DNA of 64,000 bases from Escherichia coli DSM 30083 = JCM 1649 = ATCC 11775 (GCF_003697165.2 NZ_CP033092.2:4402001-4466000); one strand, 5' to 3'. Counted from the stretch's first letter, positions 26,469-36,220 are shown. The notes: generated by a model not told the origin, from the sequence alone. Program-made: numbers and translations.

Positions 26469-28454
26469 ATGAATAACTCTCGGTTATTCCGTTTGAGCAG
26501 GATTGTTATTGCGTTCACTGCCGCCAGCGGCATGATGATAAATACCGCTTACGCAACAGATGAGGCGAAAGCCGCCACTCAATATACCCAACAGGTTAAT
26601 CAGAATTACGCCAAATCATTACCGTTTGGCGATCGCCAGGATTTTGACGATGCTCAGCGTGGATTTATCGCTCCGCTGCTGGATGAAGGTATTCTGCGTG
26701 ATGCGAACGGTAAAATTTACTACCGCGCGAATGATTACAAATTTGATATTAATGCCGCTGCGCCGGAAACCGTAAACCCCAGCCTGTGGCGTCAGTCGCA
26801 GATCAACGGCATTTCTGGCCTGTTCAAAGTCACCGATAAAATGTATCAGGTGCGCGGCCAGGATATCTCTAACATTACGTTCGTTGAGGGCGAGAAAGGC
26901 ATTATTGTTATTGACCCACTGGTGACGCCACCTGCCGCAAAAGCCGCACTTGACCTTTACTTCCAGCATCGTCCGCAAAAACCGATTGTTGCCGTTATCT
27001 ACACTCACAGCCACGCCGACCACTACGGCGGCGTGAAAGGTATTATCTCTGAAGCCGATGTTAAATCCGGCAAAGTTCAGGTGATTGCTCCAGCTGGCTT
27101 TATGGACGAAGCCATCAGCGAAAACGTGCTGGCGGGTAACATCATGAGCCGCCGTGCGCTCTACTCTTACGGTCTGTTACTGCCGCACAACGCGCAAGGC
27201 AACGTGGGCAACGGCCTCGGCGTGACGCTGGCAACCGGCGACCCAAGCATTATTGCACCGACTAAAACTATCGTGAGAACTGGCGAGAAGATGATTATCG
27301 ACGGCCTGGAGTTTGACTTCCTGATGACCCCAGGTAGCGAAGCGCCAGCGGAAATGCACTTCTATATTCCGGCCCTGAAAGCCCTGTGTACCGCCGAGAA
27401 TGCCACGCATACCCTGCACAACTTCTACACCCTGCGCGGCGCGAAAACCCGCGACACCAGCAAGTGGACCGAGTATCTGAACGAAACGTTGGATATGTGG
27501 GGTAACGACGCGGAAGTGCTGTTTATGCCGCACACCTGGCCGGTCTGGGGCAATAAGCATATCAATGATTATATTGGTAAATATCGCGATACTATCAAGT
27601 ACATTCACGACCAGACCCTGCACCTGGCGAACCAGGGCTACACCATGAATGAAATCGGCGACATGATTAAGCTGCCGCCTGCGCTTGCCAATAACTGGGC
27701 CAGCCGCGGCTATTACGGTTCTGTCAGCCACAACGCCCGCGCGGTGTATAACTTCTATCTTGGCTATTACGACGGTAACCCGGCTAACCTGCATCCGTAT
27801 GGTCAGGTGGAGATGGGTAAACGTTACGTGCAGGCGCTGGGCGGTTCTGCCCGCGTCATCAACCTGGCGCAAGAAGCGAACAAGCAAGGTGATTATCGCT
27901 GGTCGGCAGAACTGCTGAAACAGGTGATTGCCGCCAACCCGGGTGACCAGGTCGCGAAGAATCTGCAAGCGAATAATTTTGAACAGCTGGGCTATCAGGC
28001 CGAGTCCGCCACCTGGCGCGGTTTCTACCTGACCGGCGCGAAAGAGCTGCGCGAAGGGGTGCATAAGTTCAGCCACGGCACCACCGGTTCCCCGGACACC
28101 ATTCGCGGGATGTCGGTCGAAATGCTGTTCGACTTTATGTCCGTTCGCCTCGATAGCGTGAAAGCCGCGGGTAAAAATATCAGCCTGAACTTCAATATGA
28201 GCAACGGCGATAACCTCAACCTGACGCTGAACGATAGCGTGCTTAACTACCGTAAAACACTGCAACCGCAAGCTGACGCCTCTTTCTACATCAGCCGTGA
28301 AGATCTGCACGCCGTGCTGACCGGACAGGCAAAAATGGCCGATCAGGTGAAAGCGAAGAAAGCCAAAATTATTGGCAATGGCGCGAAACTGGAAGAAATT
28401 ATCGCCTGTCTGGATAATTTCGATTTGTGGGTGAATATCGTAACCCCAAATTAA
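26469..28454 (+). CDS. yjcS: YjcS, exported class III-type alkyl sulfatase
   Basis: 661-residue metallo-beta-lactamase-type alkyl sulfatase of the SdsA1 family, hydrolysing linear alkyl sulfates such as SDS. Signal peptide: MNNSRLFRLSRIVIAF, a hydrophobic core and an AYA-TD cleavage region near residue 30. The binuclear zinc motif THSHADHYGGVKG lies at about 178-190, with further ligands in CTAENATHTLHNF (Glu/Glu/His) and MPHTWPVWG. The C-terminal third has the dimerisation region and SCP2-like lipid-binding domain (from about 535). ATG 26469 gives the K-12 length. Monocistronic; 274-base AT-rich promoter region upstream. Confidence 0.94.
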   Translation: MNNSRLFRLSRIVIAFTAASGMMINTAYATDEAKAATQYTQQVNQNYAKSLPFGDRQDFDDAQRGFIAPLLDEGILRDANGKIYYRANDYKFDINAAAPETVNPSLWRQSQINGISGLFKVTDKMYQVRGQDISNITFVEGEKGIIVIDPLVTPPAAKAALDLYFQHRPQKPIVAVIYTHSHADHYGGVKGIISEADVKSGKVQVIAPAGFMDEAISENVLAGNIMSRRALYSYGLLLPHNAQGNVGNGLGVTLATGDPSIIAPTKTIVRTGEKMIIDGLEFDFLMTPGSEAPAEMHFYIPALKALCTAENATHTLHNFYTLRGAKTRDTSKWTEYLNETLDMWGNDAEVLFMPHTWPVWGNKHINDYIGKYRDTIKYIHDQTLHLANQGYTMNEIGDMIKLPPALANNWASRGYYGSVSHNARAVYNFYLGYYDGNPANLHPYGQVEMGKRYVQALGGSARVINLAQEANKQGDYRWSAELLKQVIAANPGDQVAKNLQANNFEQLGYQAESATWRGFYLTGAKELREGVHKFSHGTTGSPDTIRGMSVEMLFDFMSVRLDSVKAAGKNISLNFNMSNGDNLNLTLNDSVLNYRKTLQPQADASFYISREDLHAVLTGQAKMADQVKAKKAKIIGNGAKLEEIIACLDNFDLWVNIVTPN

Positions 28455-28465
28455 TGTCACTCGCT

Positions 28466-28489
28466 TTTGGGGGCGCTGAAGCCCCCAAA
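28466..28489 (+). terminator. Terminator hairpin after yjcS
   Basis: TTTGGGGGC / GCCCCCAAA, a 9-bp GC-rich stem with 6-base loop, 12 bases after the yjcS stop. Downstream sequence is CATTTGCTTT, a poor U-tract. Confidence 0.55.
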
Positions 28490-28661
28490 GCATTTGCTTT
28501 AAAAATATATACAGCCAATTAATAAATAAAATATATAAGTTATGAATGCGGTGGCTGAATAAAGCTATTTTTATTCATCGAGAAAATAGCCATACTGACG
28601 CCTTCAATGGATATTGATATTCACTACAGATATTGTTCGCAGCAGACAGGATGTATTTAAT

Positions 28662-28937
28662 ATGCCAACAGTTCTCTCTCGCATGGCGATGCAACTCAAA
28701 AAAACAGCCTGGATAATTCCCGTCTTCATGGTTTCGGGATGCTCATTATCTCCGGCAATCCCGGTGATCGGCGCTTATTATCCCGGCTGGTTTTTCTGCG
28801 CTATTGCCAGCCTTATTTTGACGCTCATCACGAGGCGAATTATTCAGCGGACAAATATCAATCTGGCATTTGTCGGAATTATTTATACCGCCCTTTTTGC
28901 TCTCTACGCCATGCTGTTCTGGCTGGCATTTTTCTAA
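28662..28937 (+). CDS. ytcA: YtcA, small membrane lipoprotein of the mdtNOP operon
   Basis: 91 residues. The N-terminal signal has a lipobox (FMVSGCS, Cys near residue 26), then two strongly hydrophobic helices (YYPGWFFCAIASLILTLI and LAFVGIIYTALFALYAMLFW). This matches K-12 YtcA. The partner genes encode a tripartite efflux pump, and small two-helix proteins of this kind often sit beside FUSC/AaeB-type pumps, so an accessory role at the inner membrane is inferred. mdtN starts 18 bases later. Confidence 0.85.
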   Translation: MPTVLSRMAMQLKKTAWIIPVFMVSGCSLSPAIPVIGAYYPGWFFCAIASLILTLITRRIIQRTNINLAFVGIIYTALFALYAMLFWLAFF

Positions 28938-28955
28938 TCTATTTGAGACGCGCTC

Positions 28956-29987
28956 ATGGAAAGTACGCCGAAAAAAGCTCCTCGCAGTAAATTCCCTGCT
29001 CTGTTAGTGGTTGCGTTGGCGCTGGTTGCCCTTGTTTTCGTTATCTGGCGCGTAGACAGTGCGCCATCAACTAATGACGCTTACGCGTCAGCAGATACCA
29101 TTGATGTGGTGCCGGAAGTCAGCGGTCGCATTGTAGAACTGGCGGTCACCGACAACCAGGCGGTGAAACAGGGCGATTTGCTGTTCCGCATTGACCCGCG
29201 CCCGTACGAAGCCAATCTGGCGAAAGCTGAAGCCTCCCTCGCGGCGCTGGATAAGCAAATTATGCTCACCCAGCGTAGCGTTGACGCACAACAGTTTGGT
29301 GCCGACTCGGTTAATGCCACGGTAGAAAAAGCCCGTGCCGCCGCGAAACAAGCCAGCGATACGTTACGCCGTACCGAACCGCTACTGCGAGAAGGTTTTG
29401 TTTCTGCGGAAGAGGTTGACCGTGCAAGAACCGCACAGCGTGCGGCAGAAGCGGACCTTAATGCCGTATTGTTGCAGGCGCAGTCAGCCGCCAGCTCCGT
29501 CAGCGGCGTGGATGCGCTGGTGGCGCAACGTGCGGCAGTCGAAGCGGATATTGCGTTGACGAAACTGCATCTGGAAATGGCGACCGTTCGCGCGCCGTTT
29601 GATGGCCGGGTCATTTCCCTCAAAACCTCCGTCGGGCAGTTTGCATCTGCGATGCGCCCTATTTTCACTCTAATCGACACTCGTCACTGGTACGTGATTG
29701 CCAACTTCCGCGAAACTGATCTGAAAAATATTCGCTCGGGTACACTCGCAACCATTCGCCTGATGAGCGACAGCGGCAAAACCTTCGAGGGTAAAGTGGA
29801 TTCGATTGGCTACGGCGTGCTACCGGATGACGGCGGCCTGGTGCTGGGCGGCCTGCCGAAAGTGTCACGGTCTATTAACTGGGTCCGCGTTGCCCAGCGT
29901 TTTCCGGTCAAAATCATGGTTGATAAACCTGACCCGGAAATGTTCCGCATCGGCGCTTCGGCAGTCGCTAATCTTGAGCCACAATAA
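28956..29987 (+). CDS. mdtN: MdtN, periplasmic adaptor of the MdtNOP efflux system
   Basis: 343-residue HlyD/EmrA-type membrane fusion protein. One N-terminal membrane anchor (about residues 14-32, FPALLVVALALVALVFVIW), a biotinyl-lipoyl-like half (VVPEVSGRIVELAVTDNQAVKQGDLLFRIDPRPYEA), a long alpha-hairpin of about 100 residues, and the second lipoyl half with TVRAPFDGRVISLKTSVGQF. In K-12, MdtNOP has been linked to resistance to sulfa drugs and some dyes. It links inner-membrane MdtO to outer-membrane MdtP; the stop shares one base with the mdtO start. Confidence 0.95.
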   Translation: MESTPKKAPRSKFPALLVVALALVALVFVIWRVDSAPSTNDAYASADTIDVVPEVSGRIVELAVTDNQAVKQGDLLFRIDPRPYEANLAKAEASLAALDKQIMLTQRSVDAQQFGADSVNATVEKARAAAKQASDTLRRTEPLLREGFVSAEEVDRARTAQRAAEADLNAVLLQAQSAASSVSGVDALVAQRAAVEADIALTKLHLEMATVRAPFDGRVISLKTSVGQFASAMRPIFTLIDTRHWYVIANFRETDLKNIRSGTLATIRLMSDSGKTFEGKVDSIGYGVLPDDGGLVLGGLPKVSRSINWVRVAQRFPVKIMVDKPDPEMFRIGASAVANLEPQ

Positions 29988-32038
29988 TGAGCGCGCTCAA
30001 CTCCCTGCCATTACCGGTGGTCAGGCTGCTGGCGTTCTTTCATGAAGAGTTAAGCGAGCGGCGACCAGGGCGCGTGCCACAGACTATGCAACTCTGGGTA
30101 GGCTGCCTGCTGGTGATTCTGATCTCGATGACTTTTGAGATCCCTTTTGTGGCGTTATCACTGGCAGTGCTGTTTTACGGTATTCAGTCGAACGCGTTTT
30201 ACACCAAATTTGTCGCGATCTTGTTTGTGGTTGCCACGGTGCTGGAGATCGGCAGCCTGTTTTTGATCTACAAATGGTCATATGGCGAACCGTTGATCCG
30301 ATTGATCATCGCCGGGCCGATCCTGATGGGCTGCATGTTTTTGATGCGCACCCATCGGCTGGGACTGGTCTTTTTCGCCGTCGCCATTGTCGCTATTTAC
30401 GGGCAAACCTTCCCCGCCATGCTCGACTATCCGGAAGTGGTCGTGCGCTTAACGCTGTGGTGTATCGTTGTTGGCCTCTATCCAACCTTGCTGATGACGT
30501 TAATCGGCGTGCTGTGGTTTCCCAGTCGTGCCATTACGCAGATGCATCAGGCGCTTAATGATCGGCTTGATGATGCCATTAGCCACCTGACGGACAGCCT
30601 CGCACCGCTACCCGAAACGCGGATTGAAAGAGAGGCGCTGGCGCTGCAAAAACTCAATGTCTTTTGCCTCGCGGATGATGCCAACTGGCGAACCCAGAGC
30701 GCATGGTGGCAAAGCTGCGTGGCAACGGTAACCTACATTTACTCGACGCTGAATCGCTACGATCCCACCTCTTTTGCTGATTCTCAGGCAATTATTGAAT
30801 TTCGGCAAAAATTAGTCTCAGAAATCAACAAGCTGCAACATACCATTGCCGAAGGTCAGTGCTGGCAAAGCGACTGGCGGATCAGTGAAAGTGAAGCGAT
30901 GGCGGCACGGGAATGTAACCTGGAGAATATCTGCCAGACGCTGTTACAGCTTGGTCAGATGGACCCGAATACGCCGCCAACGCCCGCAGCCAAACCGCCA
31001 TCAATGGTCGCCGATGCTTTTACCAATCCAGACTATATGCGCTACGCGGTAAAAACGCTGCTCGCCTGTTTGATCTGTTACACCTTCTACAGCGGCGTGG
31101 ACTGGGAAGGCATTCACACCTGTATGCTGACCTGCGTGATCGTCGCTAATCCAAATGTCGGTTCGTCGTACCAGAAGATGGTGCTGCGTTTTGGTGGGGC
31201 CTTTTGCGGCGCGATTCTGGCACTGTTATTCACGCTACTGGTCATGCCCTGGCTGGACAATATTGTCGAATTGCTGTTTGTGCTGGCACCGATTTTCCTG
31301 TTGGGCGCATGGATTGCCACCAGCTCTGAACGCTCTTCTTATATCGGCACACAGATGGTGGTCACCTTCGCGCTCGCCACGCTCGAAAACGTTTTTGGCC
31401 CGGTGTACGACCTGGTGGAAATTCGCGATCGCGCTCTGGGTATCATCATTGGTACCGTGGTGTCCGCGGTGATTTACACCTTTGTCTGGCCTGAAAGCGA
31501 AGCGCGCACGCTGCCGCAAAAACTGGCTGGCGCGCTGGGTATGTTGAGTAAAGTAATGCGGATCCCACGCCAGCAGGAAGTCACGGCTCTGCGCACTTAT
31601 CTGCAAATTCGCATAGGTCTGCATGCGGCGTTTAATGCCTGTGAAGAGATGTGCCAACGCGTGGTGCTGGAGCGTCAACTGGACAGCGAAGAACGCGCAT
31701 TACTGATTGAACGTTCGCAAACGGTTATTCGTCAGGGCCGCGATATTCTTCACGCCTGGGATGCCACCTGGAACTCGGCGCAGGCGCTGGATAACGCACT
31801 ACAGCCGGACAGAGCAGGTCAGTTTGCCGACGCCCTGGAGAAATACGCTGCCGGTCTGGCAACCGCACTCAGCCGTTCTCCTCAAATAACGCTTGAAGAA
31901 ACACCCGCCTCGCAGGCCATCCTGCCCACCTTATTAAAACAGGAGCAACACGTCTGCCAGCTTTTCGCCCGCTTGCCAGACTGGACAGCTCCGGCATTAA
32001 CGCCCGCCACGGAACAGGCACAAGGAGCCACGCAATGA
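29987..32038 (+). CDS. mdtO: MdtO, inner-membrane FUSC/AaeB-type efflux protein
   Basis: 683-residue protein of the aromatic acid exporter/fusaric acid resistance family: an N-terminal membrane bundle (about residues 30-165), a cytoplasmic helical region of about 170 residues, and a second membrane bundle (about 350-500, including GGAFCGAILALLFTLLVMPW and GIIIGTVVSAVIYTFVWP), then a soluble tail. Length equals K-12. It overlaps mdtP by 4 bases (ATGA). Substrate range is poorly known. Confidence 0.94.
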   Translation: MSALNSLPLPVVRLLAFFHEELSERRPGRVPQTMQLWVGCLLVILISMTFEIPFVALSLAVLFYGIQSNAFYTKFVAILFVVATVLEIGSLFLIYKWSYGEPLIRLIIAGPILMGCMFLMRTHRLGLVFFAVAIVAIYGQTFPAMLDYPEVVVRLTLWCIVVGLYPTLLMTLIGVLWFPSRAITQMHQALNDRLDDAISHLTDSLAPLPETRIEREALALQKLNVFCLADDANWRTQSAWWQSCVATVTYIYSTLNRYDPTSFADSQAIIEFRQKLVSEINKLQHTIAEGQCWQSDWRISESEAMAARECNLENICQTLLQLGQMDPNTPPTPAAKPPSMVADAFTNPDYMRYAVKTLLACLICYTFYSGVDWEGIHTCMLTCVIVANPNVGSSYQKMVLRFGGAFCGAILALLFTLLVMPWLDNIVELLFVLAPIFLLGAWIATSSERSSYIGTQMVVTFALATLENVFGPVYDLVEIRDRALGIIIGTVVSAVIYTFVWPESEARTLPQKLAGALGMLSKVMRIPRQQEVTALRTYLQIRIGLHAAFNACEEMCQRVVLERQLDSEERALLIERSQTVIRQGRDILHAWDATWNSAQALDNALQPDRAGQFADALEKYAAGLATALSRSPQITLEETPASQAILPTLLKQEQHVCQLFARLPDWTAPALTPATEQAQGATQ

Positions 32039-33501
32039 TCAATCGTCAACTTTCACGTCTGCTGTTGTGCAGCATTCTCGGCAGCACGACGCTGATTTCC
32101 GGCTGTGCCCTGGTACGTAAGGATTCTGCGCCTCATCAACAGCTCAAACCGGAACAAATCAAACTGGCCGATGATATTCATCTTGCCAGCTCCGGCTGGC
32201 CGCAGGCGCAGTGGTGGAAACAACTCAATGACCCGCAGCTGGATGCGCTGATCCAACGGACGCTAAGTGGTTCACACACCCTCGCCGAAGCGAAACTGCG
32301 GGAAGAAAAAGCGCAGTCCCAGGCCGATTTGTTAGATGCCGGTTCACAATTACAGGTCGCAGCGTTAGGGATGCTCAACCGCCAACGCGTCTCGGCGAAC
32401 GGCTTTTTAAGCCCTTATGCGATGGATGCGCCAGCACTGGGTATGGACGGGCCGTACTATACGGAAGCCACAGTCGGTTTGTTTGCCGGACTGGATCTCG
32501 ATTTGTGGGGTGTGCATCGCTCAGCGGTTGCTGCCGCCATTGGCGCGCATAATGCCGCGCTGGCAGAAACCGCAGCAGTAGAGCTATCGCTGACCACGGG
32601 CGTAGCGCAGCTTTATTACAGTATGCAGGCCAGCTATCAGATGCTCGATCTGTTAGAACAAACTCGCGATGTGATTGATTACGCGGTGAAAGCGCACCAG
32701 AGTAAAGTGGCGCACGGTCTGGAAGCGCAAGTGCCTTTCCACGGCGCGCGGGCACAGATTCTGGCGGTCGATAAACAAATTGCTGCCGTCAAAGGGCAAA
32801 TCACTGAAACGCGAGAATCTCTGCGTGCATTGATTGGCGCGGGAGCCAGCGATATGCCGGAGATCAAACCGGTGGCATTACCACGAGTACAGACCGGCAT
32901 TCCGGCAACGCTCTCTTATGAGTTGCTCGCCAGACGCCCGGATCTGCAAGCCATGCGCTGGTATGTTCAGGCGTCATTAGATCAGGTGGATTCCGCGCGG
33001 GCGCTGTTCTACCCGAGCTTTGATATCAAAGCGTTTTTCGGTCTGGACTCCATCCACCTGGATACCTTATTCAAAAAAACCAGTCGCCAGTTCAACTTCA
33101 TCCCGGGTCTGAAATTGCCGCTGTTTGACGGTGGACGGTTGAATGCCAATCTCGAAGGCACTCGCGCCGCCAGCAACATGATGATTGAACGTTACAACCA
33201 GTCAGTACTGAACGCGGTGCGTGACGTTGCCGTCAACGGCACACGTCTGCAAACGCTCAACGACGAGCGAGAGATGCAGGCTGAACGCGTAGAAGCAACG
33301 CGCTTCACCCAGCGCGCAGCCGAGGCCGCCTATCAGCGCGGCTTAACCAGCCGCTTACAGGCCACCGAAGCCCGGTTGCCAGTGCTTGCCGAAGAGATGT
33401 CATTACTGATGCTGGACAGCCGCCGGGTGATCCAAAGCATTCAGTTGATGAAATCGCTGGGCGGCGGGTATCAGGCGGCTCCCATCGTCGAGAAAAAATA
33501 A
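32035..33501 (+). CDS. mdtP: MdtP, outer-membrane efflux channel lipoprotein
   Basis: 488-residue TolC-like outer membrane factor of the NodT group with a lipoprotein signal (LLCSILGSTTLISGC, lipobox Cys near residue 24). Two OEP repeats are seen: AEAKLREEKAQSQADLLDAG and LARRPDLQAMRWYVQASL with YPSFDIKAFFGLDS. It forms the outer channel with MdtN and MdtO. It is last in the operon and a good terminator hairpin follows. Confidence 0.95.
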   Translation: MINRQLSRLLLCSILGSTTLISGCALVRKDSAPHQQLKPEQIKLADDIHLASSGWPQAQWWKQLNDPQLDALIQRTLSGSHTLAEAKLREEKAQSQADLLDAGSQLQVAALGMLNRQRVSANGFLSPYAMDAPALGMDGPYYTEATVGLFAGLDLDLWGVHRSAVAAAIGAHNAALAETAAVELSLTTGVAQLYYSMQASYQMLDLLEQTRDVIDYAVKAHQSKVAHGLEAQVPFHGARAQILAVDKQIAAVKGQITETRESLRALIGAGASDMPEIKPVALPRVQTGIPATLSYELLARRPDLQAMRWYVQASLDQVDSARALFYPSFDIKAFFGLDSIHLDTLFKKTSRQFNFIPGLKLPLFDGGRLNANLEGTRAASNMMIERYNQSVLNAVRDVAVNGTRLQTLNDEREMQAERVEATRFTQRAAEAAYQRGLTSRLQATEARLPVLAEEMSLLMLDSRRVIQSIQLMKSLGGGYQAAPIVEKK

Positions 33502-33507
33502 AATGTC

Positions 33508-33540
33508 TACCGCGTGATGGCTGTCACGCGGTATTTCGTT
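33508..33540 (+). terminator. Intrinsic terminator of mdtNOP
   Basis: TACCGCGTGA / TCACGCGGTA, a perfect 10-bp stem with 6-base loop, followed by a T-rich tract TTTCGTTTCG. It starts 7 bases after the mdtP stop. Confidence 0.65.
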
Positions 33541-33578
33541 TCGTCACGTCAAAACTGACGACAGCCTGTTTTTCGTCA
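33541..33578 (+). promoter_or_regulatory. Candidate FhlA upstream activating sequence of fdhF
   Basis: TCGTCA at 33541, TGACGA at 33556 and TCGTCA at 33573 form inverted and direct repeats about 80-115 bases upstream of the expected transcription start. K-12 fdhF is known to need an FhlA-binding element at this distance. Confidence 0.55.
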
Positions 33579-33631
33579 GAGTTTTGAATAAATAGTGCCC
33601 GTAATATCAGGGAATGACCCCAAATAAAATG

Positions 33632-33647
33632 TGGCATAAAAGATGCA
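33632..33647 (+). promoter_or_regulatory. Sigma-54 promoter of fdhF
   Basis: TGGCATAAAAGATGCA gives the invariant GG and GC of the -24/-12 elements with correct spacing. The start would be near 33659, 40 bases before the ATG. Confidence 0.85.
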
Positions 33648-33698
33648 TACTGTAGTCGAGAGCGCGTATGCGTGATTTGATTAACTGGAGCGAGACCG

Positions 33699-35846
33699 AT
33701 GAAAAAAGTCGTCACGGTTTGCCCCTATTGCGCATCAGGTTGCAAAATCAACCTGGTCGTCGATAACGGCAAAATCGTCCGGGCGGAGGCAGCGCAGGGG
33801 AAAACCAACCAGGGTACCCTGTGTCTGAAGGGTTATTATGGCTGGGACTTCATTAACGATACCCAGATCCTGACCCCGCGCCTGAAAACCCCCATGATCC
33901 GTCGCCAGCGTGGCGGCAAACTCGAACCTGTTTCCTGGGATGAGGCACTGAATTACGTTGCCGAGCGCCTGAGCGCCATCAAAGAGAAGTACGGTCCGGA
34001 TGCCATCCAGACGACCGGCTCCTCGCGCGGTACGGGTAACGAAACCAACTATGTAATGCAAAAATTTGCGCGCGCCGTTATTGGTACCAATAACGTTGAC
34101 TGCTGCGCTCGTGTCTGACACGGCCCATCGGTTGCAGGTCTGCACCAATCGGTCGGTAATGGCGCAATGAGCAATGCTATTAACGAAATTGATAATACCG
34201 ATTTAGTGTTCGTTTTCGGGTATAACCCGGCGGATTCCCACCCAATCGTGGCGAATCACGTAATTAACGCTAAACGTAACGGGGCGAAAATTATCGTCTG
34301 CGATCCGCGTAAAATTGAAACCGCGCGCATTGCTGACATGCACATTGCATTGAAAAACGGCTCGAACATCGCGCTGTTGAATGCGATGGGCCATGTCATT
34401 ATTGAAGAAAATCTGTACGACAAAGCGTTCGTCGCTTCCCGTACAGAAGGCTTTGAAGAGTATCGTAAAATCGTTGAAGGCTACACGCCGGAGTCGGTTG
34501 AAGATATCACCGGCGTCAGCGCCAGTGAGATTCGTCAGGCGGCGCGGATGTATGCCCAGGCGGAAAGCGCCGCCATCCTGTGGGGCATGGGGGTAACCCA
34601 GTTCTATCAGGGCGTGGAAACCGTGCGTTCTCTGACCAGCCTCGCGATGCTGACCGGTAACCTCGGTAAGCCACATGCGGGTGTAAACCCGGTTCGTGGT
34701 CAGAACAACGTGCAGGGTGCCTGCGATATGGGCGCGCTGCCGGATACGTATCCGGGCTATCAGTACGTGAAAGATCCGGCTAACCGCGAGAAATTTGCCA
34801 AAGCCTGGGGCGTGGAAAGCCTGCCTGCTCATACCGGTTATCGTATCAGCGAGCTGCCGCACCGCGTGGCGCATGGTGAAGTGAGAGCGGCGTACATTAT
34901 GGGCGAAGATCCGCTGCAAACTGACGCGGAACTGTCGGCAGTACGTAAAGCCTTTGAAGATCTGGAACTGGTTATCGTTCAGGACATCTTTATGACCAAA
35001 ACCGCGTCGGCGGCGGATGTCATTTTACCGTCAACGTCGTGGGGCGAGCATGAAGGCGTGTTTACTGCGGCTGACCGTGGCTTCCAGCGTTTCTTCAAGG
35101 CGGTTGAGCCGAAGTGGGATCTGAAAACGGACTGGCAAATCATCAGTGAAATTGCCACTCGTATGGGTTATCCGATGCACTACAACAACACCCAGGAGAT
35201 CTGGGACGAGTTGCGTCATCTGTGCCCGGATTTCTACGGTGCGACTTACGAGAAAATGGGCGAACTGGGCTTCATTCAGTGGCCTTGCCGCGATACTTCA
35301 GATGCCGATCAGGGGACTTCTTATCTGTTTAAAGAGAAGTTTGATACCCCGAACGGTCTGGCGCAGTTCTTCACCTGCGACTGGGTAGCGCCAATCGACA
35401 AACTCACCGACGAGTACCCGATGGTACTGTCAACGGTGCGTGAAGTTGGTCACTACTCTTGCCGTTCGATGACCGGTAACTGTGCGGCACTGGCGGCGCT
35501 GGCTGATGAACCTGGCTACGCACAAATCAATACCGAAGACGCCAAACGTCTGGGTATTGAAGATGAGGCATTGGTTTGGGTGCACTCGCGTAAAGGCAAA
35601 ATTATCACCCGTGCGCAGGTCAGCGATCGTCCGAACAAAGGGGCGATTTACATGACCTACCAGTGGTGGATTGGTGCCTGTAACGAGCTGGTGACCGAAA
35701 ACTTAAGCCCGATTACGAAAACGCCGGAATACAAATACTGCGCCGTGCGCGTCGAGCCGATCGCCGATCAGCGCGCCGCCGAGCAGTACGTGATTGACGA
35801 GTACAACAAGTTGAAAACTCGCCTGCGCGAAGCGGCACTGGCGTAA
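33699..35846 (+). CDS. fdhF: FdhF, formate dehydrogenase H (selenocysteine at codon 140)
   Basis: 715-residue molybdenum-bis-MGD selenoenzyme of the formate hydrogenlyase complex, oxidising formate to CO2 under fermentation. The in-frame TGA at 34116-34118 (CCARV-U-HGPSV context) is the selenocysteine codon and not a stop: the frame continues to 35846 and matches K-12 FdhF throughout. N-terminal [4Fe-4S] ligands are in CPYCASGC (Cys 8, 11, 15) and CLKG (Cys 42); His141 follows the Sec. A SECIS hairpin starts at the TGA. Expression is sigma-54/FhlA dependent. Ordinary gene callers split it into 139- and 559-residue pieces. Confidence 0.97.
34116..34155 (+). promoter_or_regulatory. SECIS element of fdhF
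   Basis: The UGA is followed by a stem-loop with apical part GGTTGCAGGTCTGCACC. Its loop GGUCU with the preceding bulged U is the SelB-binding site known from E. coli fdhF. Confidence 0.88.
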
Positions 35847-35898
35847 TACCGCGTAAACTCACGTTAAAAGCGGCGATATTACCCAACGCCTTTGTATC

Positions 35899-35933
35899 AA
35901 TCCGGAAACGACTCTCTGTTTCCGGATTTTTTT
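35899..35933 (+). terminator. Intrinsic terminator of fdhF
   Basis: AATCCGGAAAC / GTTTCCGGATT (11 bp, 8-base loop) followed by seven Ts. Classic rho-independent terminator 52 bases after the stop. Confidence 0.9.
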
Positions 35934-36220
35934 ATACATACCTGCGCAGTCAAACCAGCCCATCCTGGTTATTAGCGACGTCTTCTCGGTTGTTCTTCTA
36001 TTCCAGTCACGATTGCAAATGAGAATTATCTTTACTCAATTCTCATCGCGGCCTAACGTAATAATACTTTACATTTGATAAACAAAATTTCGGTAAGGTG
36101 AGAAATCATCGACCGTTTAACTCGTTCTATTAACGGGATATTCTGGCGCGATTAATGCAGCGAAACCCCGTCTGATAGCATATTAATAACCTCAAAGTAA
36201 TTTCAGGGATTGGGAAGCAT
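35934..36220 (+). other. Promoter region of the extra ABC operon
   Basis: 287 bases between the fdhF terminator and the binding-protein gene. AT-rich in its second half. Apart from the inverted repeat at 36019-36046 I could not fix -35/-10 elements. No gene seen. Confidence 0.5.
36019..36046 (+). promoter_or_regulatory. Candidate operator (9-bp inverted repeat) before the ABC operon
   Basis: ATGAGAATT and AATTCTCAT are perfect inverted arms with 10 bases between, so half-sites are about 19 bp (two helical turns) apart: a good dimeric-regulator site. The part AATGAGAATTATC resembles many enterobacterial Fur boxes; it does not match the NikR half-site GTATGA. Assignment to Fur is tentative. 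Confidence 0.5.

Noticed and set aside
27177..28493. 438-residue open frame antisense to yjcS
   Set aside because: It lies fully within a well-recognised gene, has no ribosome-binding site or recognisable domain, and its Gln/His/Arg-rich composition is typical of a shadow frame.
33699..34118. fdhF as a 139-residue truncated gene followed by a separate 559-residue ORF
   Set aside because: The TGA is the known selenocysteine codon with its SECIS element; one selenoprotein gene is the correct reading.
36019..36046. NikR operator before the ABC operon
   Set aside because: The half-site ATGAGAATT does not match GTATGA, so a nickel-type assignment from this motif is not supported.
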